From: Paenibacillus_E qinlingensis | GTDB taxonomy: Bacteria; Bacillota; Bacilli; Paenibacillales; NBRC-103111 | DNA: 64,000 bases | Direction: 5' to 3' | NCBI RefSeq assembly: GCF_028746185.1 | Contig: NZ_JAQIVH010000010.1 | Span: 160,764-224,763, forward strand | Shown: positions 8,863 to 18,876 of the stretch, piece by piece | Position numbering within the stretch: the stretch's first letter is position 1 | Layout of the letters: every line of letters begins with the position of its first letter | The notes under the pieces: generated by a model | The model's database searches: none | Told to the model about the DNA's origin: nothing | What the model saw: the letters and a program-made list of their open reading frames with translations, nothing else | Program-made: the position numbers and the translations under genes

Positions 8863-8904
8863 TTGTGATAATTTTCACAAGCATATATGTGATTAATTTC
8901 ACAA
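8863..8904 (+). promoter_or_regulatory. Two Rex-like operator boxes upstream of ndh
   Basis: TTGTGATAATTTTCACAA (8863-8880) differs at one position from the Rex consensus TTGTGAA-N4-TTCACAA. A second copy, ATGTGATTAATTTCACAA (8887-8904), differs at two. They are 24 bp centre to centre and end 20 bases before the ATG of a type II NADH dehydrogenase. Rex is the NADH-sensing repressor that controls ndh in Bacillus, so redox control is a well-grounded inference. Confidence 0.7.
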
Positions 8905-8923
8905 ATGGAGGAGTGTTGAGGCA

Positions 8924-10153
8924 ATGAGCAAACCCAGAATCGTGATCCTAGGCGCAGGCTATGGCGGACTTGTCACAGCGATAAGGCTGCAGAAGAAGAT
9001 GAGAAGAAATGAGATGGACGTGACCCTGGTCAACAAACATGACTATCACTTTATTACGACGCATTTGCACATGCCGGCTGCCGGTACGGATCATCATGAT
9101 AACGCACGCGTGACCATTTCCGATTTGATCGATGAGCGGAAGATTCGATTCGTGAAGTCGACGGTAAGAGAAATTTTGCCTAGTGATAAGAAGATTGTGT
9201 TGGAAAATGCTACGCTTGACTATGACTATCTCGTGGTAGGACTCGGGAGTGAGACGGAAACCTTTGGGATCCCGGGTATGCATGAATATGCCATGTCGAT
9301 CAAAAGCATTAACAGTGTCCGCTTTATTCGGCAGCACATTGAGTATATGTTCGCGAAGTCCAAGATGGCTCCAAAGCGCAAGGATTATCTGACCTTCGTC
9401 GTTGGCGGCGCGGGTTTCACGGGAACGGAGTTCGTCGGTGAACTGGCGGATCGCATACCTGTTCTGTGCAAAACGTATGACGTCGATCCGGCAGATGTCC
9501 GGATTTATAATGTGGAAGCTTCCCCATCGGCGCTGCCTCCTGGCTTACCCGAGGATCTAATCCTATACGGCATGGAAGTAATGCGTCGCAAAGGGGTGCA
9601 GTATAAGCTATCGACCGCGATTAAAGAATGCACATCGGAAGGGGTTATTCTGAGCAACGGTGAGTTCATTCGCGCAGGTACAGTAGTCTGGTCTGGAGGA
9701 ATACGCGGCAATTCGTTGCTGCAGGAGGCGGGTTTCGAGGTTCAACGGGGCCGAGTGAAAGTGGATAGTTGCTTACGGTCTTATCAATTCCCTGAGATTT
9801 TCATCACCGGCGATTGTTCTATTGTGACAAGTCCCGAAGGCGCGCCATATCCCGCGAATGCACAAATTGCTGTTCAACAGGGCTATAATGCAGCTAGGAA
9901 TCTCATATTGACGGTTCGAGGCAAAGAGATGAGGCCATTTGTCTATGATTTCAAAGGCACGGTAGCAACCCTGGGCCGCGGTGAAGCTGTTGGTTTACTC
10001 AAAGTAAAGAAAGTGAAAGGTCGATTGGCCCTATTGATCAAAAAAATGATCGATGCCCGTTACCTGTTTCTTATTGGGGGTATTCCGCTCATTTGGAAGA
10101 AAATGATCTGGAAGCAGAAGTCCACGACCCGCAATTATCATGTGCCTAATTAA
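8924..10153 (+). CDS. ndh: Type II NADH dehydrogenase (FAD-dependent NADH:quinone oxidoreductase family)
   Basis: Likely oxidises NADH and reduces membrane quinone without pumping protons. The 409-residue protein begins with an FAD-binding Rossmann motif (VILGAGYGG), has a second dinucleotide site (VVGGAGFTGTEFVGEL) near residue 160 for NADH, a conserved WSGGIRGN stretch, and the C-terminal FAD motif FITGDCS. The C-terminal 40 residues are basic and hydrophobic, fitting monotopic membrane attachment. The ribosome-binding site is GGAGGAG. The two Rex-like boxes immediately upstream suit a gene that responds to the NADH/NAD ratio. Related NAD(P)H:flavin oxidoreductases cannot be fully excluded. 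Confidence 0.85.
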   Translation: MSKPRIVILGAGYGGLVTAIRLQKKMRRNEMDVTLVNKHDYHFITTHLHMPAAGTDHHDNARVTISDLIDERKIRFVKSTVREILPSDKKIVLENATLDYDYLVVGLGSETETFGIPGMHEYAMSIKSINSVRFIRQHIEYMFAKSKMAPKRKDYLTFVVGGAGFTGTEFVGELADRIPVLCKTYDVDPADVRIYNVEASPSALPPGLPEDLILYGMEVMRRKGVQYKLSTAIKECTSEGVILSNGEFIRAGTVVWSGGIRGNSLLQEAGFEVQRGRVKVDSCLRSYQFPEIFITGDCSIVTSPEGAPYPANAQIAVQQGYNAARNLILTVRGKEMRPFVYDFKGTVATLGRGEAVGLLKVKKVKGRLALLIKKMIDARYLFLIGGIPLIWKKMIWKQKSTTRNYHVPN

Positions 10154-10167
10154 CGCGCGTATAACGT

Positions 10168-10201
10168 AAAATCCCCTTCAAGTATACTTGGAGGGGATTT
10201 T
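10168..10201. terminator. Bidirectional intrinsic terminator between ndh and the AraC gene
   Basis: Perfect arms AAAATCCCCT (10168-10177) and AGGGGATTTT (10192-10201) surround a small palindromic loop. Confidence 0.85.
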
Positions 10202-10215
10202 CAGTCTTTGTACCA

Positions 10216-12516
10216 CTAACTGTAGCTATTGGATCGATACTGACTCGGAGACACGCCTTCACGTTTGCGAAAAGCTCGCGAAAAATTATTCTCATCCACA
10301 AATCCAACCTGCTCAACAATTTCCTTAATGGAAAGATGAGTGGTTTCGAGTAACTCTTTGGCTTTCTCAATACGGATTTTCGAGACATATTGCATCAAAG
10401 GAAGACCATTTTTGTTTTTAAAATAGCGTGTGACATAGGATGGTGTTAGGGACAGCTCTTCAGCAACGGTGGAGAGACTGAGATTATAGTCCATATAATG
10501 CTGAGAAACGTGCTCTAACATGGATGCATATAAGCGATTATTATTGGCATCTTCGCCTAAGCTGTCTTGTATGCTGCGTGCCGCATCAAGCAGATTGGCG
10601 CAAGCCTCAGCAACGGTTTTGGATTGGAATTCGGCTAGGGATTCCAGTTTATATTTGATTGCTTCGCGGTGGGACAGCGGAATATTATTGACGAGTTGGT
10701 TCAAGGTAAAAATAATTTGTTGAAACGTTAGGCGGAATGTAGGCGCGTCCTCCAGCCGAGTAAAACGTTCTTCCATCTCATGAATCAATAGTTGCAGATG
10801 CTCGGAGCTCTTGGAGCAGACCGCCGCATGGAGAGCTTCAGCAGATTCGGAAATTTGCTGCTTATCCATCGTCGTATTCTCCATTTTTTGCTGAGACCAT
10901 TCAGTTGGGGTGATGATAGACTGTTTACCGGCAAAAATCCGATACTCCGCAAGTGAAGTGGCCGAACTGAACGATTGATGCAGGTCATTCGTTGGTTGTG
11001 GTTCTCCTACCATACAGGACAACGAAAGGGAAAAATGCCTTTGCATGAACGCAATGATCTGCTCAGAAAAAGCGCGACTGCGAGCCTCCCACTGCTCCGC
11101 GAATTCGATATTCCACGAAACAATGCCGACAATCCCATTATCAATGGCTAAATCAAGCGCATAATTCGAGCCATGGACGCCCGATAAATTTTCCAACACA
11201 TTGCAAATGGTATGTTTCATCAGCCACTGCTCGCTAAGCGGCTCTTTGCTCAACTTGGAATTGTAATCATCAAAAATAATGACAAGTACGCTGCTTATTT
11301 CTCGTGTACCAAATAGTTTATGAAGCGCAATTCGGTTATCTTGCGTCGTATTGTCAACGTTCAACTTACCCATTAATAAGGCAAGCAGCAACTGGTTTCT
11401 CGTCAAAATCTCCTGATTGTGCATCATATGGGACAAATGGTTGCTCTCATCTCTCATCTGCTCAATGTAACGAGTCAACTGGTCTAATTCATCATTATTA
11501 CCTGCCGCCGGCTTGTCCGATGGCAAGGTAGGGAAACGGTTGGATAGCTCTTGGATCGGTTGATAACTTTTCCGGGCAGAGCTGAAGCAAAGCACAATTC
11601 CTAAAGCAAGCGATATGAGAAATATGGTTAGTGAAATCGTGAGCGCAACATCATACTCATGAAAATAGTCACTGCGACGAATGGCGTTCACCACATGAAT
11701 GTTCTGTTTCGACGACGTTTCCTGCACGAAGAGATAGCCAGGGATTCGCGCTTTCGAATTTTGCGCCGCTGACGTAAGTTCACCCCACGTGAGATCGGAA
11801 GATCCTTTTAAATAGAGAAAAGGCATGTTGGATTGGTCAAAAGCAATCAGGGAGCTGCCGCTGTCAATGGTCTGCTGGAAATTACTAACCAACGCCGGAT
11901 AGTTCAGTTTGTAGATCATAATGCCACTCGAAAAAGGAGTGCTGTCAAGCGGAACTAAGAGCAGCAGCACTTGTTCTTTGCCGTCTGGATGATCTTCATT
12001 AGCCAGTGAAGACAGAAGTATGGGTGATTTCAGTTTCTCCAGCTTGCCCTGCAGCATTTCTGGCGAGATTCGGCTATCGGTGACGAGTCGGCTGTAATTC
12101 TCAGGCGAATAAATGCCCGTATCGGTGAAAATCGTGTTTTTTAGCGAGCTGTAGGCTGTGTTTCGATAGAACAGGCCAATGGAGTCGAGATCGGCAGACA
12201 GAGCCTTTAGCTTTTCAAGTTCATCGGCAATCAAATACGGATATTGTAATGATTCTTGTAATTGATAGGGAAGCAATTTCGTATCCCGTGACAAGGTTAA
12301 TGTCAATTTTTGCAGGTCCAAAATGCGCGTATCCAGCAGACTGGTCGTATTGGCCATAGATCGTTGAGTATTATCCATTAGTCGATTATAGGTATTTGAT
12401 AGCGAAATGATATTGGTCACCAAGAATAATAGACCGGTTACGGCTAGAATCAGAAGGTGCCTGAGAAGAAATTTTCGATAGAGCTTGGACTGAATCGCTT
12501 TCCGCAAACTGAACAC
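10216..12516 (-). CDS. Membrane-bound AraC-family transcriptional regulator
   Basis: A 766-residue regulator of the type common next to sugar ABC operons in Paenibacillus (YesS-like). It has an N-terminal membrane helix at about 15-37, an extracellular sensor region of about 250 residues, and a second membrane helix near 290-315 (ISLTIFLISLALGIVLCF). A cytoplasmic linker follows, then a C-terminal AraC double helix-turn-helix (about 665-762: SLSTVAEELSLTPSYVTRYFK, then SIKEIVEQVGFVDENNFSRAFRK). It is divergent from the sugar ABC operon at 12.8-17.2 kb, so it most likely activates that operon in response to an extracellular saccharide signal. Confidence 0.87.
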   Translation of the reverse strand: MFSLRKAIQSKLYRKFLLRHLLILAVTGLLFLVTNIISLSNTYNRLMDNTQRSMANTTSLLDTRILDLQKLTLTLSRDTKLLPYQLQESLQYPYLIADELEKLKALSADLDSIGLFYRNTAYSSLKNTIFTDTGIYSPENYSRLVTDSRISPEMLQGKLEKLKSPILLSSLANEDHPDGKEQVLLLLVPLDSTPFSSGIMIYKLNYPALVSNFQQTIDSGSSLIAFDQSNMPFLYLKGSSDLTWGELTSAAQNSKARIPGYLFVQETSSKQNIHVVNAIRRSDYFHEYDVALTISLTIFLISLALGIVLCFSSARKSYQPIQELSNRFPTLPSDKPAAGNNDELDQLTRYIEQMRDESNHLSHMMHNQEILTRNQLLLALLMGKLNVDNTTQDNRIALHKLFGTREISSVLVIIFDDYNSKLSKEPLSEQWLMKHTICNVLENLSGVHGSNYALDLAIDNGIVGIVSWNIEFAEQWEARSRAFSEQIIAFMQRHFSLSLSCMVGEPQPTNDLHQSFSSATSLAEYRIFAGKQSIITPTEWSQQKMENTTMDKQQISESAEALHAAVCSKSSEHLQLLIHEMEERFTRLEDAPTFRLTFQQIIFTLNQLVNNIPLSHREAIKYKLESLAEFQSKTVAEACANLLDAARSIQDSLGEDANNNRLYASMLEHVSQHYMDYNLSLSTVAEELSLTPSYVTRYFKNKNGLPLMQYVSKIRIEKAKELLETTHLSIKEIVEQVGFVDENNFSRAFRKREGVSPSQYRSNSYS

Positions 12517-12794
12517 ATCCCCTGGTCGAATAGGTCATGATTTCTTACGAGTATATAAATTTTGCGCTATGTTATCAATTCATGGCGGGCAAAAAGCTGA
12601 AAATTGACTAGGTATTGAGAAAAATGCAGGGTGCCGTTTAGGGGCTGAAACCATTTTTTGCTGTGAAAAGCCGATTATCAAGCATTGTCGGAGGTTCCAA
12701 ACTTACGTATACTCGGAGCCATAGGAAACCGATTCAGGCGCCGAATCGATTCTGGATATCCACTTTTCTATCGTTCGACGAAGGAGGCAGCTAT

Positions 12795-13742
12795 ATGACT
12801 GCGAAGACCAAGGCTGCACATGCACCCTTACCTAGGTCTAACCATAAAAGGTTTGGGCTGCGAAACAATTGGGATTATCTAATTTTTGTCATCCCTGTTG
12901 TCCTTTACTTTCTAATTTTTTGCTACGGACCTATGTATGGTGTACAACTCGCATTCAAACGCTTCAACCCCATCCACGGCATCATGGGTAGTCCTTGGAT
13001 TGGTTTGGATAACTTTGAAAGGCTTTTCAATTCATTCCAATTTTATCGCATTGTGAAGAACACGCTGGTTATTAATCTATTTAAAACGCTGATCAGTTTC
13101 CCTATTCCGATCATGCTCGCCCTCATGTTCAATGAGATGAGAAAAGAGCGATTGAAGAAGACGCTGCAGACGATCACTTATGCTCCGTACTTTATTTCGA
13201 CGGTTGTCTTTGTCGGTATTATTAATTTGTTCCTCGGTGGGGAAAATGGGTACTTGAATCATTTGCTGGGGATGATCGGAATCGATTCGATTCCTTTTTT
13301 GACCAATCCTGACTACTTCCCTGGTGTCTATATCGGTTCTGACATCTGGCGGAATAGCGGATGGAATTCTATCATTTTTATCGCGGCGTTAGCGGCTGTA
13401 GATCCACAACTGCATGAGTCTGCGCAAATCGATGGGGCTAGTCGGTGGAAGCGGATGATTCATGTGAATCTGCCGTGTATTATGCCGGTCATTGTCATTC
13501 AATTTATTCTGCTCATGGGGAAAATGATGACTCTCAGCTACGAACGTATTCTTCTTATGCAAAATAGCTTGAACATGGAAACCTCAGAGGTGATTTCCAC
13601 TTACGCTTATAAGACGGGTTTGATCAATATGGATTATGGATTCTCAACCGCTGTGGGTCTCTTTAACAATGTCATCAACATCATTTTGCTGCTTGCCGCC
13701 AACAAGATTGCCAAACGATATAGCAGCAGCAGTCTGTTCTAA
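12795..13742 (+). CDS. Sugar ABC transporter permease, LplB family
   Basis: First permease of a carbohydrate uptake system. ATG 12795 is chosen because AAGGAGG lies eight bases upstream; the frame is open further up but has no good site. The 315-residue product has about six membrane helices and the coupling-loop motif ESAQIDGASRWKRMIHVNLP near residue 210. The LplB family transports oligosaccharides or uronic-acid-type sugars in Paenibacillus; the actual substrate is unknown. No ATPase is encoded here, so a shared MsmX-type ATPase encoded elsewhere is expected. The 12517-12794 gap is the divergent promoter region; no specific operator was identified. Confidence 0.88.
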   Translation: MTAKTKAAHAPLPRSNHKRFGLRNNWDYLIFVIPVVLYFLIFCYGPMYGVQLAFKRFNPIHGIMGSPWIGLDNFERLFNSFQFYRIVKNTLVINLFKTLISFPIPIMLALMFNEMRKERLKKTLQTITYAPYFISTVVFVGIINLFLGGENGYLNHLLGMIGIDSIPFLTNPDYFPGVYIGSDIWRNSGWNSIIFIAALAAVDPQLHESAQIDGASRWKRMIHVNLPCIMPVIVIQFILLMGKMMTLSYERILLMQNSLNMETSEVISTYAYKTGLINMDYGFSTAVGLFNNVINIILLLAANKIAKRYSSSSLF

Positions 13743-13756
13743 AAGGAGAGGTGAAC

Positions 13757-14659
13757 ATGGAGGTCGTTTCCCACAAAATTCGAGAGTCTAACGGAGATCG
13801 GATCTTTCTGGCGATTACTTATGTATTTATCGGGATTCTTGTGTTAATTGTGCTTTACCCGCTGATCTATGTCGTTAGTGCCTCATTCAGTGATCCCAAA
13901 CTGGTGATTGCCGGCAAAATCGGGTTGATCCCGAGCGGATTCAACGTGGAAGCCTATCGACGGGTATTTACGAATACGGAGATATGGATTGGTTATCGAA
14001 ATACACTGCTTTACACAACCGTAGGAACGTTAGTTAATATTTCATTGACCATGATGGGGGCCTATCCGTTGTCACGCAAAAATTTCCGATGGCGTCGCGG
14101 GCTTATGATATTCTTCACCATTACGATGTTTTTCAGCAGCGGTATGATACCGATGTACCTGCTTGTTAAGAATTTGGGACTTTATAATTCGATGTGGGCA
14201 TTAATATTGCCAACAGCGATCAGTGTATACAATATGATTGTCGCTCGTACATTCTTGGAAACCAACATTGATGAGCAACTCTATGAATCAGCGTACATGG
14301 ATGGCAGCGGTAATATCAGATCGTTTTTCTCTATTGTACTGCCCCTGAGTGCGCCGATCATGGCTGTTCTTGTGTTATTTTATGCGGTGTATCATTGGAA
14401 TTCCTATTTCGAGGCCATGATTTATTTGAAGGAGCGTTCGTTGTATCCGCTGCAGCTCTTCCTGCGGGAAATTCTAGTGATGAACCAGTCGGATAACGTG
14501 ATGATGGATTCGATTGAAATGGATACAAGCAAATTTCTCGTTGCGGAAGGTGTCAAATATGCTGTTATTATCGTATCCAGCGGACCGATTCTTATGTTGT
14601 ATCCCTTCCTTCAGAAGTATTTCGTTAAAGGGATGATGATTGGTGCTCTTAAAGGTTAA
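13757..14659 (+). CDS. Sugar ABC transporter permease, YtcP/LplC family
   Basis: Second permease, pairing with the LplB-type protein. About 300 residues, six membrane helices, and the EAA-type loop reads YESAYMDGSGNIRSFFSIVLPL. ATG 13757 has AAAAGGAG at good distance; a GTG six bases earlier is also possible. The C-terminus FVKGMMIGALKG is the usual ending of this family. Spaced 14 bases after the first permease. Confidence 0.9.
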   Translation: MEVVSHKIRESNGDRIFLAITYVFIGILVLIVLYPLIYVVSASFSDPKLVIAGKIGLIPSGFNVEAYRRVFTNTEIWIGYRNTLLYTTVGTLVNISLTMMGAYPLSRKNFRWRRGLMIFFTITMFFSSGMIPMYLLVKNLGLYNSMWALILPTAISVYNMIVARTFLETNIDEQLYESAYMDGSGNIRSFFSIVLPLSAPIMAVLVLFYAVYHWNSYFEAMIYLKERSLYPLQLFLREILVMNQSDNVMMDSIEMDTSKFLVAEGVKYAVIIVSSGPILMLYPFLQKYFVKGMMIGALKG

Positions 14660-14692
14660 TATGATTAATAATCAAGGAGATGACGAACGAAT

Positions 14693-16333
14693 ATGAAAAG
14701 AAAATTAGTCTTACTGACAGCTGCCATGCTGATAACGTCAATTCCAATACTAAGCGCTTGTAGCGATAAGGATAAAGGTGCAGAGCCTGTTGCAACTGGT
14801 GCAGCGAATAAAGAGGCGAATATCAATAAAACAGGTATGCCGATTGCAAAGGAGCCTGTTCAATTGAAAGGTTTGGTCTCCAAATATGAGCTGGTCAAGG
14901 ATTGGAACGAGCATAAAGGCTTGAAAAATTATGAAGCGAAATCGAACGTCGTCATTAAATGGGATACGGTACCGCAAAACGCTTTTGATGAGCGCAGAAA
15001 TCTGATGTTTGCCTCCAATGATCTGCCGGACTTTGTTATGCGGGCGAATTTGTCGCCGCAATTGATTACTTCATACGCAGCAGCGGGTCAAATTATCCCG
15101 TTGGATCCTTTGATTGAGGCTGGCTATGCACCGAATCTGGCAGCGCTTATGAAAGAAAATGACGGTATCCGCAAATCGATTACCTCGGCTGACGGTCATA
15201 TTTATTCGCTTCCGAACATTAGTGAAGCAGATGGACGTATTTCTTCCTCGTGGATCAACAAGAAGTGGCTGGACAAGCTTGGACTTCAAATGCCGACAAC
15301 AACGGACGAGTTTTATAAGGTGTTGAAAGCTTTTAAGGAGCAGGATCCTAACGGGAATGGCAAAGCGGATGAAGTTCCAATCTCAGGGTACAAAGAGGGC
15401 AATAAGAACTACGGTGATCAATTTATTAGATCGTTCTATGGCAGCTGGGGATTCGGAGGAAATTCCGGGATCATCGCACCTTTTATGGATGTAGACAATG
15501 GGGGCAAAGTTCGGTATATCGCAACGGACAATACCTTTAAAGACATGATTACCTTCTTTAATAAGCTCTGGCAGGAAGGTCTAATCGATAAAGAAATTCT
15601 ATCGCAGGATATGAAGCAGGAGATCGCGAAAGTTGATGATGAGCGTGTTGGCTATGTAGCGAAGGGAAACAACAATTTGTGGATGGGTAAAAATCGCAAT
15701 AATTACGTGCAGAACCCGGTCCTAAAAGGCATCGACGGCAAAGTGTATTGGACGGGCATCTCCCCGAAAGTTCGGGATTTAGGCTCATTCGTGATTACGA
15801 ACAAAAACCCGAATCCCGCTGCAACGCTGCGCTGGGGAGATTATTTCCTGAGCGAAGAAGGAACGGCTCTGGCTCGACTTGGTATTGAAGGTGTTACGTA
15901 TACCATCGGCAGTGATGGATTTTATAAGCTGAAGGACGAATTTGCGAAAAATCCAAACGGACTCACAGTGGATGAAGCGCTCTCGGAGTATACAATTTTC
16001 CAAGGTGGCGGAATCCCTCAGCGCGTGACGCAAAAGGTTGACCAAAGCGCTGCTGTGCTTCCAGAAATGATTGCGAATAAAGATGTCATTCGTCCTAACT
16101 TGGTGCCTGACGCAAAATTGATGATTCCTACCTTTACCGAAAAAGAGAATATCGAATTAAGCTCGTACGCAACGGATATCGAAGCTTATGCAGACGAGAA
16201 TATTGTTAAGTTTATTACTGGCGCTAAACCGCTCAGTGAGTGGGATAAGTATGTAAGCACGCTAAATAAAATGCAACTGGATAAATATTTAGCGATCTAT
16301 CAAGCAGCCTATGACCGCTGGAATCAGAAGTAA
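14693..16333 (+). CDS. Extracellular sugar-binding lipoprotein (LplA-like)
   Basis: A 546-residue solute-binding protein of the large LplA type. The signal peptide ends in lipobox LSAC near residue 20, and a flexible Ala/Gly/Lys segment follows. The mature protein has the family features YAAAGQIIPLDPLIEAGYAPN, SSWINKKWLDKLGLQMPTT and DPNGNGKADEVPIS, the last a calcium-loop-like DxNxN pattern. Its ribosome-binding site is AAGGAGATGACG. As third gene of the operon it would capture the oligosaccharide delivered to the two permeases. Confidence 0.88.
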   Translation: MKRKLVLLTAAMLITSIPILSACSDKDKGAEPVATGAANKEANINKTGMPIAKEPVQLKGLVSKYELVKDWNEHKGLKNYEAKSNVVIKWDTVPQNAFDERRNLMFASNDLPDFVMRANLSPQLITSYAAAGQIIPLDPLIEAGYAPNLAALMKENDGIRKSITSADGHIYSLPNISEADGRISSSWINKKWLDKLGLQMPTTTDEFYKVLKAFKEQDPNGNGKADEVPISGYKEGNKNYGDQFIRSFYGSWGFGGNSGIIAPFMDVDNGGKVRYIATDNTFKDMITFFNKLWQEGLIDKEILSQDMKQEIAKVDDERVGYVAKGNNNLWMGKNRNNYVQNPVLKGIDGKVYWTGISPKVRDLGSFVITNKNPNPAATLRWGDYFLSEEGTALARLGIEGVTYTIGSDGFYKLKDEFAKNPNGLTVDEALSEYTIFQGGGIPQRVTQKVDQSAAVLPEMIANKDVIRPNLVPDAKLMIPTFTEKENIELSSYATDIEAYADENIVKFITGAKPLSEWDKYVSTLNKMQLDKYLAIYQAAYDRWNQK

Positions 16334-16355
16334 TCAGCATGAAGGAGGACTAACG

Positions 16356-17213
16356 ATGAGATTTTACGGCACAAGTGCAGCAGAGGGCATACCGAATCCC
16401 TTCTGCTCCTGTTCCGTGTGTAACAACGCACGGGAGGTAGGCGGTGCAGAGATTCGCCGCCGTTCGATGTTCCGAATCAATGAGGGAATGTGTATTGACT
16501 TAGGGGCAGATTCTTTTCAACAAGCGATCGAATATGGCGACTTTACCAAGCTTCAGCATGTACTGGTGACGCATACACATGAAGATCATTTCAACTACAT
16601 GATGATGAATGTTCGAAATATGGCGATTGAACGCTTGAAGGAACCGCTGCATTTTTATTTTACAGATCAAGCCTATGACATCGTCGATTTCTATCGTCAA
16701 AACCGGCCGATCATGAAAGGCATGACTTCCGATTTGGAGGCTCGCGGCGTAGTGGCCTTTCATAAGCTGGCGTTTAACGAATCAGTGACTATTGCTGGCA
16801 TGGAAGTAACGCCGCTTCGCGGGAATCATTTGGGCAATATGGGGGAGAACTGTGCGAATTATCTGATTCAGCAACCGGATGGCCAGAAGATATACTACGG
16901 CGTGGATTCTGGCTGGTACTTGCCGGAAACGTTCAAGGAGCTGGAGAATGCTTCATTGGATGTGTTGATTAGTGAATGCACATTTGGATTGACCACCGGC
17001 CGCGGCCTTCAACCAAATGGACATTTGGACGCATTTAGCTGTATGGAATTATTCCGCAAACTGTTAGAGCAAGGATCTTTGCATACCAATTCTCGCATTT
17101 ATCTTACGCATATTAATCACTTTACCTCTACACATGCAGATTTAGTTAGCTGGATTCAAGAGCAACAATTCCCATGCCCGATTACGGTAGCGTGGGATGG
17201 CATGGAGATATAA
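16356..17213 (+). CDS. Metallo-beta-lactamase-fold hydrolase, PhnP-like
   Basis: A 285-residue hydrolase starting at ATG 16356 behind GAAGGAGG; the longer frame has no better site. It carries the metal motif THTHEDH near residue 71, further ligands in RGNHLG and GVDSG, and HINH near the end. A CSCSVC cluster near residue 15, followed by Arg residues, resembles the structural metal site of PhnP-type phosphodiesterases. It directly follows the sugar-binding lipoprotein, so it may process the imported compound, possibly a cyclic phosphate or lactone. The substrate is unknown. Confidence 0.8.
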   Translation: MRFYGTSAAEGIPNPFCSCSVCNNAREVGGAEIRRRSMFRINEGMCIDLGADSFQQAIEYGDFTKLQHVLVTHTHEDHFNYMMMNVRNMAIERLKEPLHFYFTDQAYDIVDFYRQNRPIMKGMTSDLEARGVVAFHKLAFNESVTIAGMEVTPLRGNHLGNMGENCANYLIQQPDGQKIYYGVDSGWYLPETFKELENASLDVLISECTFGLTTGRGLQPNGHLDAFSCMELFRKLLEQGSLHTNSRIYLTHINHFTSTHADLVSWIQEQQFPCPITVAWDGMEI

Positions 17214-17216
17214 TTG

Positions 17217-17252
17217 AAAACGCGCACCGGTGACATATCGGTGCGCGTTTTT
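17217..17252. terminator. Intrinsic terminator after the sugar operon
   Basis: Arms CGCGCACCG (17221-17229) and CGGTGCGCG (17239-17247) with flanking A and T runs can serve both convergent genes. Confidence 0.85.
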
Positions 17253-17256
17253 GCTT

Positions 17257-18699
17257 TTATTCAGCCGCGGTTGCAGCCACAACCGGGCTCTTGGCAGACT
17301 CCGTTGCGGCGAGGTCGGGACGCTGCTTTTTTGCATAATTTCTGTATAGGATCGAGCTTCCTATGGTGAGGATCGCAATGACCGCCATCCCCCAGATGAG
17401 GTTGTCAAAAGCACGCTCAAGCGGCAGGGCTTTCTGCCAGACCAGTGCGCTCCCTGAGAGAGCCACGGCGAATGCACCGCTGAAAAATTGCAGCAATTGG
17501 AACAAGCCCATGCCGGAGCCGATGCGTTCCTTCGGCAATTGCCTGGAGAGCTCATTGGATACAGCGCTAGAAAGTGTTGTGAAGCTTATGCTGACCAAGA
17601 TGTAGAGTGCAGCAATCCAGTAGTAGGAAAAGCTGGCTGTCAGGGCCAGTAGCACCGTAGAGAGTAACATCAACCATGGTACGTAACGAAGTAGTGCTGT
17701 GTTCCCATAACGGTCAATGATACGTCCAACACGATTCGACACTAGCATGGCCAGGAGTGCTCCTGGGAAAAGCAGCAGTCCCGAGGTAAGAGGAGCTAAG
17801 CCGAAAACCCGTGCAAGCATCTGTGGTGCAAGGAACAAGAAGCCGAAGCTAATCATGTAAGATGATACGCCGATTGCGCTGAGCGCCATATAAGGTCTGT
17901 CGCCAAAGAGTGCAGGCAAGACGAACGGTTGAGAGGCTCGGCGAATCCGCAGAGCGAATAAGGCAATCGCAAGTATGCCCGCTATGAGGGCAACGAGGCT
18001 TTTGGAAGTTAGGAAAAGCAGCAACCCTGTCGTCCCAATCCCAAGCAGCACAGCACCGATGAAATCGAACGAGCCGCTTGCTGGTTTTTCTTTTGGAATC
18101 AGGATAAGGAAAATAGGAATAAGCAGCAGCGTAACCCCTGTAATGACGAACAGGAAATGCCAACCCAAATACTGAACGATGGATCCGCCAGCGACGGGAC
18201 CTAATCCCAAGCCAAGTGAAGCCGCGGAAAGGATGAGCGACATGGCTCTGCCTCTACGAGACAAGGGAATGTAGCGGGTGACGAGTACGATACCCAACGA
18301 TGGAATCGCACCTGCGCCGGATGCTTGAATCAACCGAGTAAACAGCAATAGGCCGAAGCTGTCCGTGAACAGCCCTAGAATGGAGGCGCCTCCGAGCGAG
18401 AGCAGGGCAATGACGTACAGCCTGCGAATAGGCACGAAGTCGGACAAACGGCTGTAGGTGATCGATGCAATGGCGAAAATAATCGAATACCCCGTAACAA
18501 TCCACGACGCCGTTGAGGGACTAAGTTCGAATTGTACGGAAATTTTGGGCAGAGCCAGATTGAACATCATCGTGTTCATGATGACAAGTACAATCGTAAA
18601 ACAGAGCAACCAAGAGACAGGCGTTTCTCGTAAGCGGCTAGGCATCTCAGGTTGAGCCTGCGTTGTTCCTTGAGCTGATGAGGTTGCGGTATCTGACAT
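17257..18699 (-). CDS. MFS drug-type exporter, DHA2 family
   Basis: A 480-residue major-facilitator transporter with about 14 membrane helices. Visible signatures are WIVTGYSIIFAIASITYSRLSDFVPIRRLY (motif A region), the motif-C stretch LGLGLGPVAGGSIVQYLGWHFLF, and RLIQASGAGAIPSLG. The pattern is closest to the DHA2 branch (TetA(L)/QacA/EmrB relatives). Proton-coupled export of a drug or metabolite is the expected role; the substrate is not predictable. The start ATG 18699 has GGAAGGTG upstream. It is a single-gene unit with no adjacent regulator. Confidence 0.85.
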   Translation of the reverse strand: MSDTATSSAQGTTQAQPEMPSRLRETPVSWLLCFTIVLVIMNTMMFNLALPKISVQFELSPSTASWIVTGYSIIFAIASITYSRLSDFVPIRRLYVIALLSLGGASILGLFTDSFGLLLFTRLIQASGAGAIPSLGIVLVTRYIPLSRRGRAMSLILSAASLGLGLGPVAGGSIVQYLGWHFLFVITGVTLLLIPIFLILIPKEKPASGSFDFIGAVLLGIGTTGLLLFLTSKSLVALIAGILAIALFALRIRRASQPFVLPALFGDRPYMALSAIGVSSYMISFGFLFLAPQMLARVFGLAPLTSGLLLFPGALLAMLVSNRVGRIIDRYGNTALLRYVPWLMLLSTVLLALTASFSYYWIAALYILVSISFTTLSSAVSNELSRQLPKERIGSGMGLFQLLQFFSGAFAVALSGSALVWQKALPLERAFDNLIWGMAVIAILTIGSSILYRNYAKKQRPDLAATESAKSPVVAATAAE

Positions 18700-18876
18700 T
18701 GTACACCTTCCGATCCAAACTATAATATATTTTGTGAGAGTTTATCATGACGGGTAGGGTGTGTCAATGAATTGACCGTAGATTAACTACTAAGGAAAAG
18801 GACTATGCCTTCCACGGTTGCTCAGCATCAGGTTATCTCCTAGCACATTTGTTGATGGAAATAAATATAAGTTTTT

